From assembly GCA_030917985.1 (NCBI GenBank), contig JAUPTR010000009.1:1-13741 (forward strand): DNA of 13,741 nucleotides. Direction: 5' to 3'. Both the position numbers and the translations under genes were made by a program. This stretch comes from Pseudomonadota bacterium (GTDB lineage Bacteria > Pseudomonadota > Gammaproteobacteria > Burkholderiales > SCOH01). The notes beneath the pieces are model-generated. The model was not told the DNA's origin and searched no databases. It saw only the letters and a program-made list of their open reading frames with translations. Below, one piece after another: positions 7,157-13,741 of the stretch (its first letter is position 1; each line of letters starts with the position of its first letter).

Positions 7157-8632
7157 ATGCTGATTGCCGACTGGCTGGCGTTCTGGCGTCGTTGCGAGCC
7201 GCAGCGGCAGGCCCTGTTTGACGTTGCAAGGCAACGCAGCTACAGCTATGCGCAACTGGCAGATGCCGCCGATTTGTGCGCTTTGCAGCTGCAGTCGCTG
7301 GGGTTGCAGCAGGGCGAGCGCATTGCTTTGCTGGCGGCCAATTGTCCGCAAACACTAATGTTGCTGTTCGCCTGTGCGCGCCTGGGTGTGGTGCTGGTGC
7401 CGTTGAATTATCGGCTGACGCCGGCGGAGTTGTCGGCCATCGTCGCGGATGCTGATCCCTCCCTGTTGTTGCATGATGATGTTTACCAGCCGCTTGCTGC
7501 GGCAATATCGATGCCTGAGCCATGCCGGCGTCTTGCTCTGGATGATTTCTCTTGTTTGCCAATGGCAGGCTGCTTGCCGGATTGCTGCCCCGATGCCGAG
7601 TTGCCGTTGGTGATTCAATACACCTCCGGCACAACCGGTCAGCCCAAGGGAGTGATGCAGAGCCAGCGCATGATAGGCTGGAACGCGATCAACTCTGCAG
7701 TGAGCTGGAAGTTGTCCGCCGATGATTGTGCGCTGGTGCATACGCCGTTTTTTCATACCGGCGGTTTGCATGTGTTGACGACGCCCTTGCTCAGAATTGG
7801 CGGAAAGCTGGTGTTGTTGCCTGCATTTGACGCGTCGACAGCTGTTCGCTTGATTGATGAGCAGCGGATCACTGCCTTGTTTGCCGTACCGACCATGTTC
7901 CAGATGATGCTGGATACTCCGGAATTTGCCTCTGCCAGGCTTGATGGTTTGACCTTTTGTGTCAGTGGCGGTGCGCCGTGCCCCGTTGCGCTGATTCAGG
8001 CATACCAGGCGCGCGGCCTGACCTTTAAACAGGGATATGGCCTTACCGAAGCCGGACCGAATTGCCTGACGCTGCATCCTCCTCTGGCCGTGAGCAAGGC
8101 GGGCTCGGTGGGTGTGCCCAATATGCATACCGAAGTGCGCGTGGTGGATGCTGAGGGAAGCCCTGTTGCCAGCGGGGATGTGGGGGAGTTGCAGCTGGCC
8201 GGGCCCACGCTCTGTTCCGGCTATTGGCGCAATCAAACGGCCACCGCGCAACTCTTTGATGGCAAGTGGCTGAAAACCGGCGATCTGGTGCGTGTGGATG
8301 CCGACGGCTGTTTTTATATCGTCGATCGCAAGAAAGACATGTATATCAGTGGCGGAGAAAACGTTTATCCGGCCGAGGTTGAGGCGGTCTTGTTGCAACA
8401 TCCGCTGGTGCTGGAGGCTGCAGTGGTCGGCGTCAGTGATGCCCGCTGGGGCGAGGTGGGGCGCGCCTATCTGCGCCTGCGTGATGATGCTGCGCTTGAT
8501 GAACCTGCGCTGCACACATTTCTTGCTTCACGCCTGGCGCGTTACAAATGGCCAAAATCGCTGATATTGATCAATGAGCCTTTGCCGCGCACCCCAACCG
8601 GCAAAGTACAGAAAAATCGTCTGCGGAGCTAG
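7157..8632 (+). CDS. Acyl-CoA synthetase (AMP-binding, fatty-acid CoA ligase family)
   Basis: The enzyme activates a carboxylic acid with ATP to an acyl-adenylate and then transfers it to CoA. Its 491 residues carry the ANL-superfamily core motifs in order: P-loop YTSGTTGQPKGV (155-166), YGLTEAGP (294-301), TGD (374-376), the hinge DRKKDMYISGGENVYP (390-405) and the catalytic lysine K483 in RTPTGKVQK. HTPFFHTGG (195-203) and the whole pattern resemble medium/long-chain fatty-acyl-CoA ligases, but the chain length or aromatic preference cannot be read. The start ATG has AGGTG a few bases upstream. It lies 14 bp after a terminator, leaving no room for a normal promoter in between. The next gene starts 2 bp after its stop, and the two appear co-transcribed, so the hydrolase probably acts on a related acyl substrate. 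Confidence 0.9.
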   Translation: MLIADWLAFWRRCEPQRQALFDVARQRSYSYAQLADAADLCALQLQSLGLQQGERIALLAANCPQTLMLLFACARLGVVLVPLNYRLTPAELSAIVADADPSLLLHDDVYQPLAAAISMPEPCRRLALDDFSCLPMAGCLPDCCPDAELPLVIQYTSGTTGQPKGVMQSQRMIGWNAINSAVSWKLSADDCALVHTPFFHTGGLHVLTTPLLRIGGKLVLLPAFDASTAVRLIDEQRITALFAVPTMFQMMLDTPEFASARLDGLTFCVSGGAPCPVALIQAYQARGLTFKQGYGLTEAGPNCLTLHPPLAVSKAGSVGVPNMHTEVRVVDAEGSPVASGDVGELQLAGPTLCSGYWRNQTATAQLFDGKWLKTGDLVRVDADGCFYIVDRKKDMYISGGENVYPAEVEAVLLQHPLVLEAAVVGVSDARWGEVGRAYLRLRDDAALDEPALHTFLASRLARYKWPKSLILINEPLPRTPTGKVQKNRLRS

Positions 8633-8634
8633 AC

Positions 8635-9429
8635 ATGCCCTTGGTGCAGATTAACGATACCGAGCTGTATTACGAACTGAGTGGATCAGGGCCGCAGACG
8701 CTGGTATTGCTGAACGGCATATCGATGAGTACCGCCGCGTGGGCGATGCAGGTGGCAGCCTTCCAGTCGCGTTTTCAGGTATTGCGTTACGATCTGCGTG
8801 GGCAGTTGCAGTCAGGCAAGCCCGAGGCAGACATGTATTCGATGCCGCAACATGCGGCGGACCTGGCATGCCTTCTGGATAAACTGGCAATCCCGGCCGC
8901 TTGTCTGGTTGGCCTGTCTTATGGCGGTGCCGTTGCCCAGCAGTTTGCTCTGGATTATCCACATCAGGTTCAGCGTTTGCTGCTGGCGGGTACGCTGGCC
9001 TGGTCCGATCCGGTTAACGAGGCGATTGCCATGAGCTGGGAGGCTGCCGCCCGCACGCCCGATGCTGCTTTACGCTTTGATATCGGCCTGCCCTTAACCT
9101 TTGGTGCTGAATATCTGGTGCAACAGGCCGACAACATTGCGTTGATGCGTGACTTTGCCGCGCGCCAACCTTGGTTGCCACTGGCGCGGCTGGTTGCGGG
9201 CATGCGCGCACATGATCTGCGCTCCCGGCTGGCGCAGATCAATCTGCCAACCTTGGTGCTGGTGGGTGAAGACGATCGTTTCACCCCGTTGTATCATGCG
9301 CGGCTGCTGGCCTGTAGTATTCCCGGTGCCCGTTTGCAGGTGGTGGCCAATTGTGGTCATGCCATTCCGCTGGAGAGGCCGGATGAATTCAATCGCTTGG
9401 TGCTTGATTTCTTTGACGGCAGCGCCTAG
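8635..9429 (+). CDS. Alpha/beta-fold hydrolase
   Basis: The protein (264 residues) has a complete alpha/beta-hydrolase catalytic set: nucleophile S95 in GLSYGG, acid D214 in GEDDRFTP and H242 in NCGHAIPLE. LNG at 26-28 and DLRG (53-56) fit the oxyanion and strand-4 region; the usual RGHGxS is RGQLQS here. The overall pattern recalls 3-oxoadipate enol-lactonase-like esterases (PcaD type). The LLNG start and the mid-region cap also loosely recall RhlA/PhaG-type acyltransfer hydrolases. I cannot choose between thioesterase, lactonase and acyltransferase. There is no signal peptide. GGAG in the last codons of the preceding acyl-CoA synthetase serves as its Shine-Dalgarno and the gap is 2 bp, so translation is probably coupled. 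That pairing suggests a fatty-acid or acyl-CoA substrate. Confidence 0.85.
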   Translation: MPLVQINDTELYYELSGSGPQTLVLLNGISMSTAAWAMQVAAFQSRFQVLRYDLRGQLQSGKPEADMYSMPQHAADLACLLDKLAIPAACLVGLSYGGAVAQQFALDYPHQVQRLLLAGTLAWSDPVNEAIAMSWEAAARTPDAALRFDIGLPLTFGAEYLVQQADNIALMRDFAARQPWLPLARLVAGMRAHDLRSRLAQINLPTLVLVGEDDRFTPLYHARLLACSIPGARLQVVANCGHAIPLERPDEFNRLVLDFFDGSA

Positions 9430-9461
9430 CTTCAGACTTAAGCTTTGTTTGGGTGGTATTC

Positions 9462-10592
9462 ATGACTGACGAAAACGAGATTTCTTCCCCTTTGCCACGT
9501 ATCGTTGTGGCCGATGATTCGCGCATTGTGCGTGCCACCATCAAAAAGCACCTGCATGGTGTGTTTGATATTGTGGAAGCCTGCGATGGAGAAGAAGCGT
9601 GGGGGCTGTTGCAACACGAAACCGACATCCAGGTGCTGATCAGTGATCTGGGTATGCCCAATCTGGATGGCTTTGGCCTGCTGGAACGGGTGCGCAGCAG
9701 CGATAATCCCCTGATTCGCAAGTTGCCGTTTATCGTTATTTCCGGTGAGGAAGAAGAGTCGGTCAAGCTCAAGGCGGTTGAGCTGGGCGCCAGCGATTTC
9801 ATTACCAAATCCACCGATCGCACCGAGCTGATTGCCCGGGTATCAGCCAATGCACTGCGTGCGCAGACCGAAGCCGAGCTCAGCGTCAATCGTCAGGAGC
9901 TGGAACAAAAGGCTACGGAAGATCCTGTTACCGGACTGGGCACCAAACATCTGATGCTGTTCGAGGGCCGTCAGTCGCTGGCCTATGCTACGCGCCACAA
10001 TCAGCGCACGATTGTGTTGTTGCTGGAGCTGGATCGTTTTGCCGATGTCGCCAGCCAGTATGGCCAGCCGGTAGCGGATCAGATTCTCAAGGCGCTGGCG
10101 AAAATGCTGGCGTCGAAAGTGCGCTCCGAAGATACCATTGCCCGCGTCGATGATTACCGCTTTGGTGTGTTGAGTTCCAGCCAGTCTCCGGGCGAGGAGC
10201 TGGTATTGGCTGAGCGTCTGCGTGCCGCGCTGGAACTTGCCAAGATCAATTACAAGGGTAATGTCATCCGCTTTACCGGCAGCATCGGCGTGTTGAATTG
10301 TGAATATGGCACCGAGATTGAAGCCGCGCTGGACGTTGCCGAGCAGCGCTTGATGCTGGCACGTAATGCCGGTGGCAATCGGGTGGTTGCGCAGGATGAG
10401 CCGCCGGCCCAGGTGTCTGTCCCAAGCCTGGCGGAAGCGCTGGCTTTGCTTGATCAGGGGCGGACCCAGGATGTGCAACCATTCTTGCTGCCATTGCTGG
10501 CGCAGGTGTTGCCTTTGCTGGAGTTGGGTAATCAGCAGTTGCTGCTGGGAATGCCGATCGACAAATTAAAGGAAAAACTGCACATCCGCTGA
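9462..10592 (+). CDS. Response regulator with degenerate GGDEF domain and C-terminal extension
   Basis: Residues 12-130 form a phospho-receiver domain with acidic D18-D19, phospho-acceptor D62 (SDLGMP), S94 and K116. Residues 150-310 form a GGDEF-type fold opening DPVTGLGTK, but the active site is altered: the metal-binding LDxD region is LELDRF (E189, D191), and the GGDEF signature itself is replaced by DDYRF (230-234). Diguanylate cyclase activity is therefore unlikely; a signalling or scaffold role is more plausible. Residues 312-376 form a Leu-rich extension that I do not recognise. ATG 9462 is chosen with GGGTGG close upstream; a GTG at 9453 would add three residues. The gene follows the hydrolase by 32 bp without an obvious promoter, so it may belong to that operon. 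No histidine kinase is nearby. Confidence 0.88.
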   Translation: MTDENEISSPLPRIVVADDSRIVRATIKKHLHGVFDIVEACDGEEAWGLLQHETDIQVLISDLGMPNLDGFGLLERVRSSDNPLIRKLPFIVISGEEEESVKLKAVELGASDFITKSTDRTELIARVSANALRAQTEAELSVNRQELEQKATEDPVTGLGTKHLMLFEGRQSLAYATRHNQRTIVLLLELDRFADVASQYGQPVADQILKALAKMLASKVRSEDTIARVDDYRFGVLSSSQSPGEELVLAERLRAALELAKINYKGNVIRFTGSIGVLNCEYGTEIEAALDVAEQRLMLARNAGGNRVVAQDEPPAQVSVPSLAEALALLDQGRTQDVQPFLLPLLAQVLPLLELGNQQLLLGMPIDKLKEKLHIR

Positions 10593-10612
10593 TTGCTTGT
10601 CAGCAAGGCAGA

Positions 10613-10643
10613 ACAGGGCGCTTGTAGCGCCCTGTCTGTTTTT
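10613..10643 (+). terminator. Rho-independent terminator after the response regulator gene
   Basis: A perfect 9-bp stem ACAGGGCGC/GCGCCCTGT (10613-10621 with 10627-10635, loop TTGTA) is followed by CTGTTTTT. It runs into the stop codon of the convergent lplT gene at 10642. Read leftward the T run is poor. Confidence 0.9.
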
Positions 10644-11931
10644 AGTGAAGCATTTCGCCGTTGCGCAGGCGGCGACGGTGCAGCAGGGTAATGATTGTCA
10701 TCACCACAGCCAGTAACAGGCCGAAACCGACCACAATTGAAATCATCGGGGGCATGCCGCCGGCCTTGGCATAATAATCTGCCACCACAGGGGCCGCATC
10801 GGCAGGTACCGGGCTGCTCATGAATTTTACCAGTGCGGCATGTATGCCGACCATCACCAGAATACCCAGGTTCTCGTTGAAGTTTTGCACTGCAATCGAG
10901 TGGCCTGCCCCCATCAGCAAATGGCCGCGATGTTGCAGCATGGCGTTCAGCGGTACAACAAAGAAGCCGCCGAGCGCGCCAACAATGAACATCAGCACGG
11001 CGGCTACATACACGTTGTGGACGAACAGCATCGCGATCACCAGTCCACCCATCAGAATCCCCGCCGGCAGAACCCGGAACGCATTTTGCAGTTGTATGTA
11101 ACGCCCGGCCAATACCGCACCGAAAGCCGTGCCAAATGCGACAATTGCGATCAGGCGGGTGGCTTGTTCAAGATTGAAAGAGAGCCAGATGATGGCCCAG
11201 TCGAGTACGATCAATCGCATGGTCGCGCCTGAGCCCCAGAACAGGGTGGTGACTGCCAGCGACAGTTGGCCTTGTGGATCGCGCCACAGCAATTTCACGC
11301 AATGCCAGAAATCGTGCAGCAGATACATCGGGTTGCGGTGCGGTACCTTGTGATCGACGTTCAGCTTGGGGATGCGCAGGTTGATCAACGCCGCACCCAG
11401 ATAAAGCAGGGTGGTGGAGAGAATGCCGAACAGCGGGCCGGATACCGGACTGCCGCTGTTTTCCAGAAGTTGTGTCACGTTCGGGCCAACCAGCAGCCCG
11501 CCCAGCACGGTGCCGAGGATGATTGCGCCGACGGTAGAGCCTTCCAGCCAGCCATTGGCTATCACCAGTTTGTCGTGCGGCAGGTATTCGGTGATGATGC
11601 CGTATTTGGCTGGCGAGTAGGCGGCAGCACCGAAACCGACAATTGCATACGCCAGCAGCGGATCCAGTCCCAGCAACATGCCCAGGCAGCCGACAAATTT
11701 TATGCCGTTGCAGATGAGCATGACTGTGCCTTTTGGAATCGCATCGGCAAATGCACCGACAAAAGGCGACAGCACGACATAAGAAATGGTGAAGAAATGC
11801 AGTAGCAGCGAAACTTCAACCTGCGATGCGTGCTGAGATTTGAGAAGTGCAATCGCGGCAATAAAAAGAGCATTGTCCGCCAGCGCCGATAGAAACTGGG
11901 CGCCAAGAATGGTGAAAAATCCGCGATCCAT
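10642..11931 (-). CDS. lplT: Lysophospholipid transporter, MFS family
   Basis: This 429-residue inner-membrane protein has about 12 hydrophobic segments and matches LplT, which flips lysophospholipids inward for re-acylation by Aas. Conserved stretches are AQFLSALADNAL (11-22, E. coli AQFLSAFGDNAL), FVGAFAD (57-63), GAAAYSPAKYGI (101-112), the LFWGSGATMR region, and GGFFVVPLNAMLQ with AVQNFNEN in the second half. It is about 30 residues longer than the E. coli protein (397), mainly in a loop before the last helix (SSPVPADAAPVVADYYAK). AGGAAGG lies 9 bases before the ATG. In E. coli lplT is in an operon with aas; here no acyltransferase gene is adjacent, so Aas must be elsewhere or absent. It has its own promoter candidate with a palindrome upstream. 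Confidence 0.93.
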   Translation of the reverse strand: MDRGFFTILGAQFLSALADNALFIAAIALLKSQHASQVEVSLLLHFFTISYVVLSPFVGAFADAIPKGTVMLICNGIKFVGCLGMLLGLDPLLAYAIVGFGAAAYSPAKYGIITEYLPHDKLVIANGWLEGSTVGAIILGTVLGGLLVGPNVTQLLENSGSPVSGPLFGILSTTLLYLGAALINLRIPKLNVDHKVPHRNPMYLLHDFWHCVKLLWRDPQGQLSLAVTTLFWGSGATMRLIVLDWAIIWLSFNLEQATRLIAIVAFGTAFGAVLAGRYIQLQNAFRVLPAGILMGGLVIAMLFVHNVYVAAVLMFIVGALGGFFVVPLNAMLQHRGHLLMGAGHSIAVQNFNENLGILVMVGIHAALVKFMSSPVPADAAPVVADYYAKAGGMPPMISIVVGFGLLLAVVMTIITLLHRRRLRNGEMLH

Positions 11932-12029
11932 GTCGAGTTGCCTTCCTGTATCAATTGCTTGAGCGGGCGTGGCTTTTACCCACTTTGCAGCTTGCTAAGG
12001 CCGGCTTATAGCTGTGTTTTAGAAGTCGG

Positions 12030-12038
12030 TTTATACCA
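12030..12038 (-). promoter_or_regulatory. Extended -10 promoter candidate for lplT
   Basis: Read leftward, TGGTATAAA fits TGnTATAAT with one mismatch. It would give a leader of about 90 nt before the lplT ATG. No strong -35 is seen. Confidence 0.4.
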
Positions 12039-12055
12039 TGAAACGGAATGCAGAA

Positions 12056-12070
12056 CATGCGTGACGCATG
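12056..12070. promoter_or_regulatory. 15-bp palindrome upstream of the lplT promoter candidate
   Basis: CATGCGT and ACGCATG are perfect inverted halves around one G. The site sits 18-32 bp beyond the -10 candidate, over the -35 region, where a regulator would repress or activate. The regulator is unknown. In the larger 442-bp gap between lplT and amtB (11932-12373) this site, the lplT promoter, the amtB terminator and the inverted-repeat element are all I can identify; 12071-12194 shows nothing further. Confidence 0.4.
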
Positions 12071-12194
12071 GATTGTTTGATTTGTGCAAAGAATTGTCAT
12101 TGCCGGCCGCAAGGGGGGGGCGCTGCTGGCTCGCAGTCTTTGGCCGATATGCTTGAAGACGGTTGCATGTGATTGTTGTCCCGGGCGTATCGAC

Positions 12195-12223
12195 AAGAAA
12201 AAGCCCCGCACGCCTGCGGGGCT
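12195..12223 (-). terminator. Rho-independent terminator of the amtB transcript
   Basis: A perfect 9-bp stem AGCCCCGCA/TGCGGGGCT (12202-12210 with 12215-12223, 4-nt loop) is followed, read leftward, by a T run (12202-12198). It lies about 150 bp past the amtB stop. Confidence 0.88.
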
Positions 12224-12239
12224 ATATCAATTTAAAAAG

Positions 12240-12334
12240 GCGCTGATTTATTGGCTGTGCGGGCGAATTGCTGCAAACCACAGGCTGCAACGCTCTGCGC
12301 ACCGGGCCCCTGCGCTCGCCGAATAAATCAGCGC
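12240..12334. repeat. ~95-bp element with perfect 13-bp terminal inverted repeats
   Basis: GCGCTGATTTATT (12240-12252) is exactly repeated in inverse at 12322-12334. The similarity of the ends continues if a small gap is allowed (AAGG before the left arm, and GTCCTT after the right arm, which reads AAGGAC on the other strand). TTAA occurs just outside both ends (12232-12235 and 12339-12342), which could be a target duplication. The interior has no ORF and is loosely self-complementary. It lies in the amtB 3' untranslated region, between the stop codon and the terminator. A small non-autonomous element (MITE) or a dispersed palindromic repeat fits best. Confidence 0.5.
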
Positions 12335-12373
12335 GTCCTTAACCTGTTGACGCTATGTTGCGATCAGCTGGCT

Positions 12374-13576
12374 TTACCAGTTCGACTCACGCTCCGGTGT
12401 TGCCGTAATCTTGTGGATCGACAGATCCGCACCTTCATATTCCTCTTCCGGGTCCAGGCGTAGCCCGGTGGTCAGCTTGAGTGTTGCATAAACAATGTAG
12501 CCGCCAGCCAGTGCAACAATGATGCCGAGCCCTGTTCCAATCAGCTGCGACGCAAGACTGACACCACCCATGCCGCCCAGTTGTTTCATGCCGAAAATGC
12601 CCGCTGCAATGCCGCCCCAGGTGCCACACAAGCCGTGCAGTGGCCAGACGCCAAGCACGTCATCAATTTTCCAGCGATTCTGTGTGGTGGTGAACATCCA
12701 GACGAAGAGTGCCCCGGCAATCCCTCCCACTACAAGTGCACCAATTGGGTGCATCAGGTCCGAGCCAGCACACACTGCAACCAGTCCGGCCAGTGGGCCG
12801 TTGTGGATGAAGCCGGGGTCATTTTTGCCAACCCAGGTTGCCACCAGTGTTCCACCGACCATCGCCATCAGCGAGTTGATGGCAACCAGCCCGGAAATAC
12901 TCTCGAGTTTCTGCGCGCTCATGACATTGAAGCCAAACCAGCCCACGATCAGAATCCATGCGCCTAGCGCCAGAAAGGGGATGGACGATGGAGGATGTGC
13001 TGCCATCATGCCGTCTTTGGTGTAACGGCCACGGCGTGCGCCCAGCAACACGATTGCTGTCAGGGCGATCCAGCCGCCAACTGCATGGACGACCACCGAG
13101 CCGGCGAAGTCGTGGAAATCAGCGCCAAATGTGGTTTTCAGCCAATCTTGCAAACCCAGGTTGCGGTTCCAGATCATGCCTTCGAAGAAGGGGTAGACGA
13201 ATCCAACCAGTACAAAGGTGGCAATCGATTGGGGGTGAAATTTTGCGCGTTCGGCGATGCCGCCCGAGATGATGGCAGGAATGGCTGCGGCAAAGGTCAG
13301 CAGGAAGAAGAACTTGACCATTTCATAGCCACTTTTTTGTGCCAGTTGTTCAGCACCGGCAAAAAAGTTGACCCCGTAGGCAATGCTGTAACCGATGAAG
13401 AAGTAGGCAACAGCGGAAACGGCAAAATCAGTCAGGATCTTGACCAGAGCATTCACCTGATTTTTCTTGCGCACCGTGCCCAGCTCAAGAAAGGCAAAGC
13501 CGGCGTGCATTGCCAGAATCAGGATTGCACCAATAAGGATAAACAGCACATCACCGCTGGTTTGCAGCTTTTCCAT
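12374..13576 (-). CDS. amtB: Ammonium transporter (Amt/MEP/Rh family)
   Basis: The 400-residue inner-membrane channel conducts ammonium/ammonia. The key pore residues of the family are present: D156 (DFAG), the twin histidines H164 (VVHAVGG) and H314 (PLHGLCG), F95 and F215 as the gate pair, S220 in GWFGFNVMSA, and AERAKF (108-113). Eleven hydrophobic segments are expected. The N-terminus MEKLQTSGDVLFILIG enters the first helix directly, with no cleavable signal as in E. coli AmtB. The cytoplasmic tail GLRLDPEEEYEGADLSIHK resembles the GlnK-interacting tail. GGAG lies 5-6 bases before the ATG. No glnK gene lies downstream; upstream is outside the window beyond 165 bp. Control by nitrogen through sigma-54 and NtrC is well supported by the upstream region. 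Confidence 0.95.
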   Translation of the reverse strand: MEKLQTSGDVLFILIGAILILAMHAGFAFLELGTVRKKNQVNALVKILTDFAVSAVAYFFIGYSIAYGVNFFAGAEQLAQKSGYEMVKFFFLLTFAAAIPAIISGGIAERAKFHPQSIATFVLVGFVYPFFEGMIWNRNLGLQDWLKTTFGADFHDFAGSVVVHAVGGWIALTAIVLLGARRGRYTKDGMMAAHPPSSIPFLALGAWILIVGWFGFNVMSAQKLESISGLVAINSLMAMVGGTLVATWVGKNDPGFIHNGPLAGLVAVCAGSDLMHPIGALVVGGIAGALFVWMFTTTQNRWKIDDVLGVWPLHGLCGTWGGIAAGIFGMKQLGGMGGVSLASQLIGTGLGIIVALAGGYIVYATLKLTTGLRLDPEEEYEGADLSIHKITATPERESNW

Positions 13577-13610
13577 GAAAACTCCACTTAAATCTGGTGC
13601 TTGCGTTTAT

Positions 13611-13626
13611 AGCAATTATCAGGCCA
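13611..13626 (-). promoter_or_regulatory. Sigma-54 (-24/-12) promoter of amtB
   Basis: Read leftward, TGGCCTGATAATTGCT matches TGGCAC-N5-TTGCW with exact spacing between the GG and GC (TGGC, 7 bases, TTGCT); only two -24 bases differ. The start of transcription would be near 13600, leaving a 24-nt leader that holds the GGAG ribosome site. Confidence 0.75.
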
Positions 13627-13690
13627 GGTGGCTAATGCACTGATTTGGAATAACTATGGCTTTTTATGGTGCATCGATTGTTGCTGGTTT

Positions 13691-13707
13691 TGCACGCTTG
13701 TGGTGCG
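13691..13707. promoter_or_regulatory. NtrC enhancer site 1 (proximal) for amtB
   Basis: TGCACGCTTGTGGTGCG fits the NtrC pattern TGCAC-N7-GTGCA with one mismatch. The centre is about 99 bp upstream of the predicted start. Confidence 0.65.
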
Positions 13708-13721
13708 TTTTTCGGGGTGTG

Positions 13722-13738
13722 TGCACGTTAATGGGGCA
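13722..13738. promoter_or_regulatory. NtrC enhancer site 2 (distal) for amtB
   Basis: TGCACGTTAATGGGGCA fits TGCAC-N7-GTGCA with one mismatch. Its centre is 31 bp (about three helical turns) from site 1, as for the paired strong sites at E. coli glnA. A weaker half site (TGCACTGATTTGG, from 13636) and a TGGTGCA at 13667-13673 lie nearer the promoter. Confidence 0.6.
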
Positions 13739-13741
13739 AAA

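Noticed and set aside
5975..7351. Long open frame (458 codons) on the minus strand opposite aroG
   Set aside because: aroG on the plus strand matches its family residue for residue, and the antisense frame is a codon-bias shadow with His/Gln/Arg-rich sequence and no family pattern.
7355..8515. Open frame (386 codons) on the minus strand opposite the acyl-CoA synthetase
   Set aside because: The plus strand carries all ANL motifs in order; the antisense product is low in recognisable structure.
9921..10391. Active diguanylate cyclase
   Set aside because: The GGDEF signature is DDYRF and a metal-binding Asp is Glu, so catalysis is not expected.
12519..13591. Open frames on the plus strand opposite amtB
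   Set aside because: The AmtB pore residues and the upstream sigma-54 region fix the real gene on the minus strand.

Overview
This 13.7 kb window looks like chromosomal housekeeping DNA from a betaproteobacterium. A member of the Neisseriales (Chromobacteriaceae and relatives) is my best guess. The grounds are an AroG that aligns residue for residue with the E. coli enzyme over its first ~240 positions, an LplT-type transporter, a GntR/FadR-type regulator, a PilZ-like protein and a moderately GC-rich, uniform base composition. The genus is inference. There are ten complete protein genes and one cut by the left edge. I see no tRNA, rRNA, CRISPR array, phage gene or complete insertion sequence.

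Layout, left to right. (1) The 3' part of an acetyl-CoA hydrolase/CoA-transferase family gene (+) ends in a strong hairpin. It faces a PilZ-like hypothetical gene (-), and between them lies a second, unusually long hairpin (1109-1176). (2) A leftward pair follows: a glycerophosphodiester phosphodiesterase and then a class I aminotransferase, 36 bp apart and probably one operon. (3) A divergent control region (4991-5243) carries a 10-bp direct repeat at 11-bp spacing and several GGTGAA/TTCACC half sites. It serves the GDPD operon leftward and a GntR-family regulator rightward. (4) aroG (Phe-type DAHP synthase) follows with its own extended -10 promoter candidate and a strong terminator. (5) A rightward set of an acyl-CoA synthetase, an alpha/beta hydrolase and a response regulator with a degenerate GGDEF domain is tightly packed (2 and 32 bp gaps) and ends in a perfect hairpin terminator. 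(6) Leftward lplT has an extended -10 candidate with a 15-bp palindrome just upstream. (7) Leftward amtB has a textbook nitrogen-control region: a sigma-54 -24/-12 element and two NtrC-like sites 31 bp apart. Its 3' untranslated region holds a ~95-bp element with perfect 13-bp terminal inverted repeats, then a terminator.

No single new system fills the window. Best worth following are the amtB enhancer/promoter architecture, the inverted-repeat element after amtB, the 68-nt hairpin after the CoA-transferase gene, and the operon joining a fatty-acyl-activating enzyme and a hydrolase to a response regulator whose GGDEF site is lost. The GntR regulator also appears to lack most metal ligands of the FCD family. 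Transcript boundaries and regulator assignments are read from sequence only and are inference.
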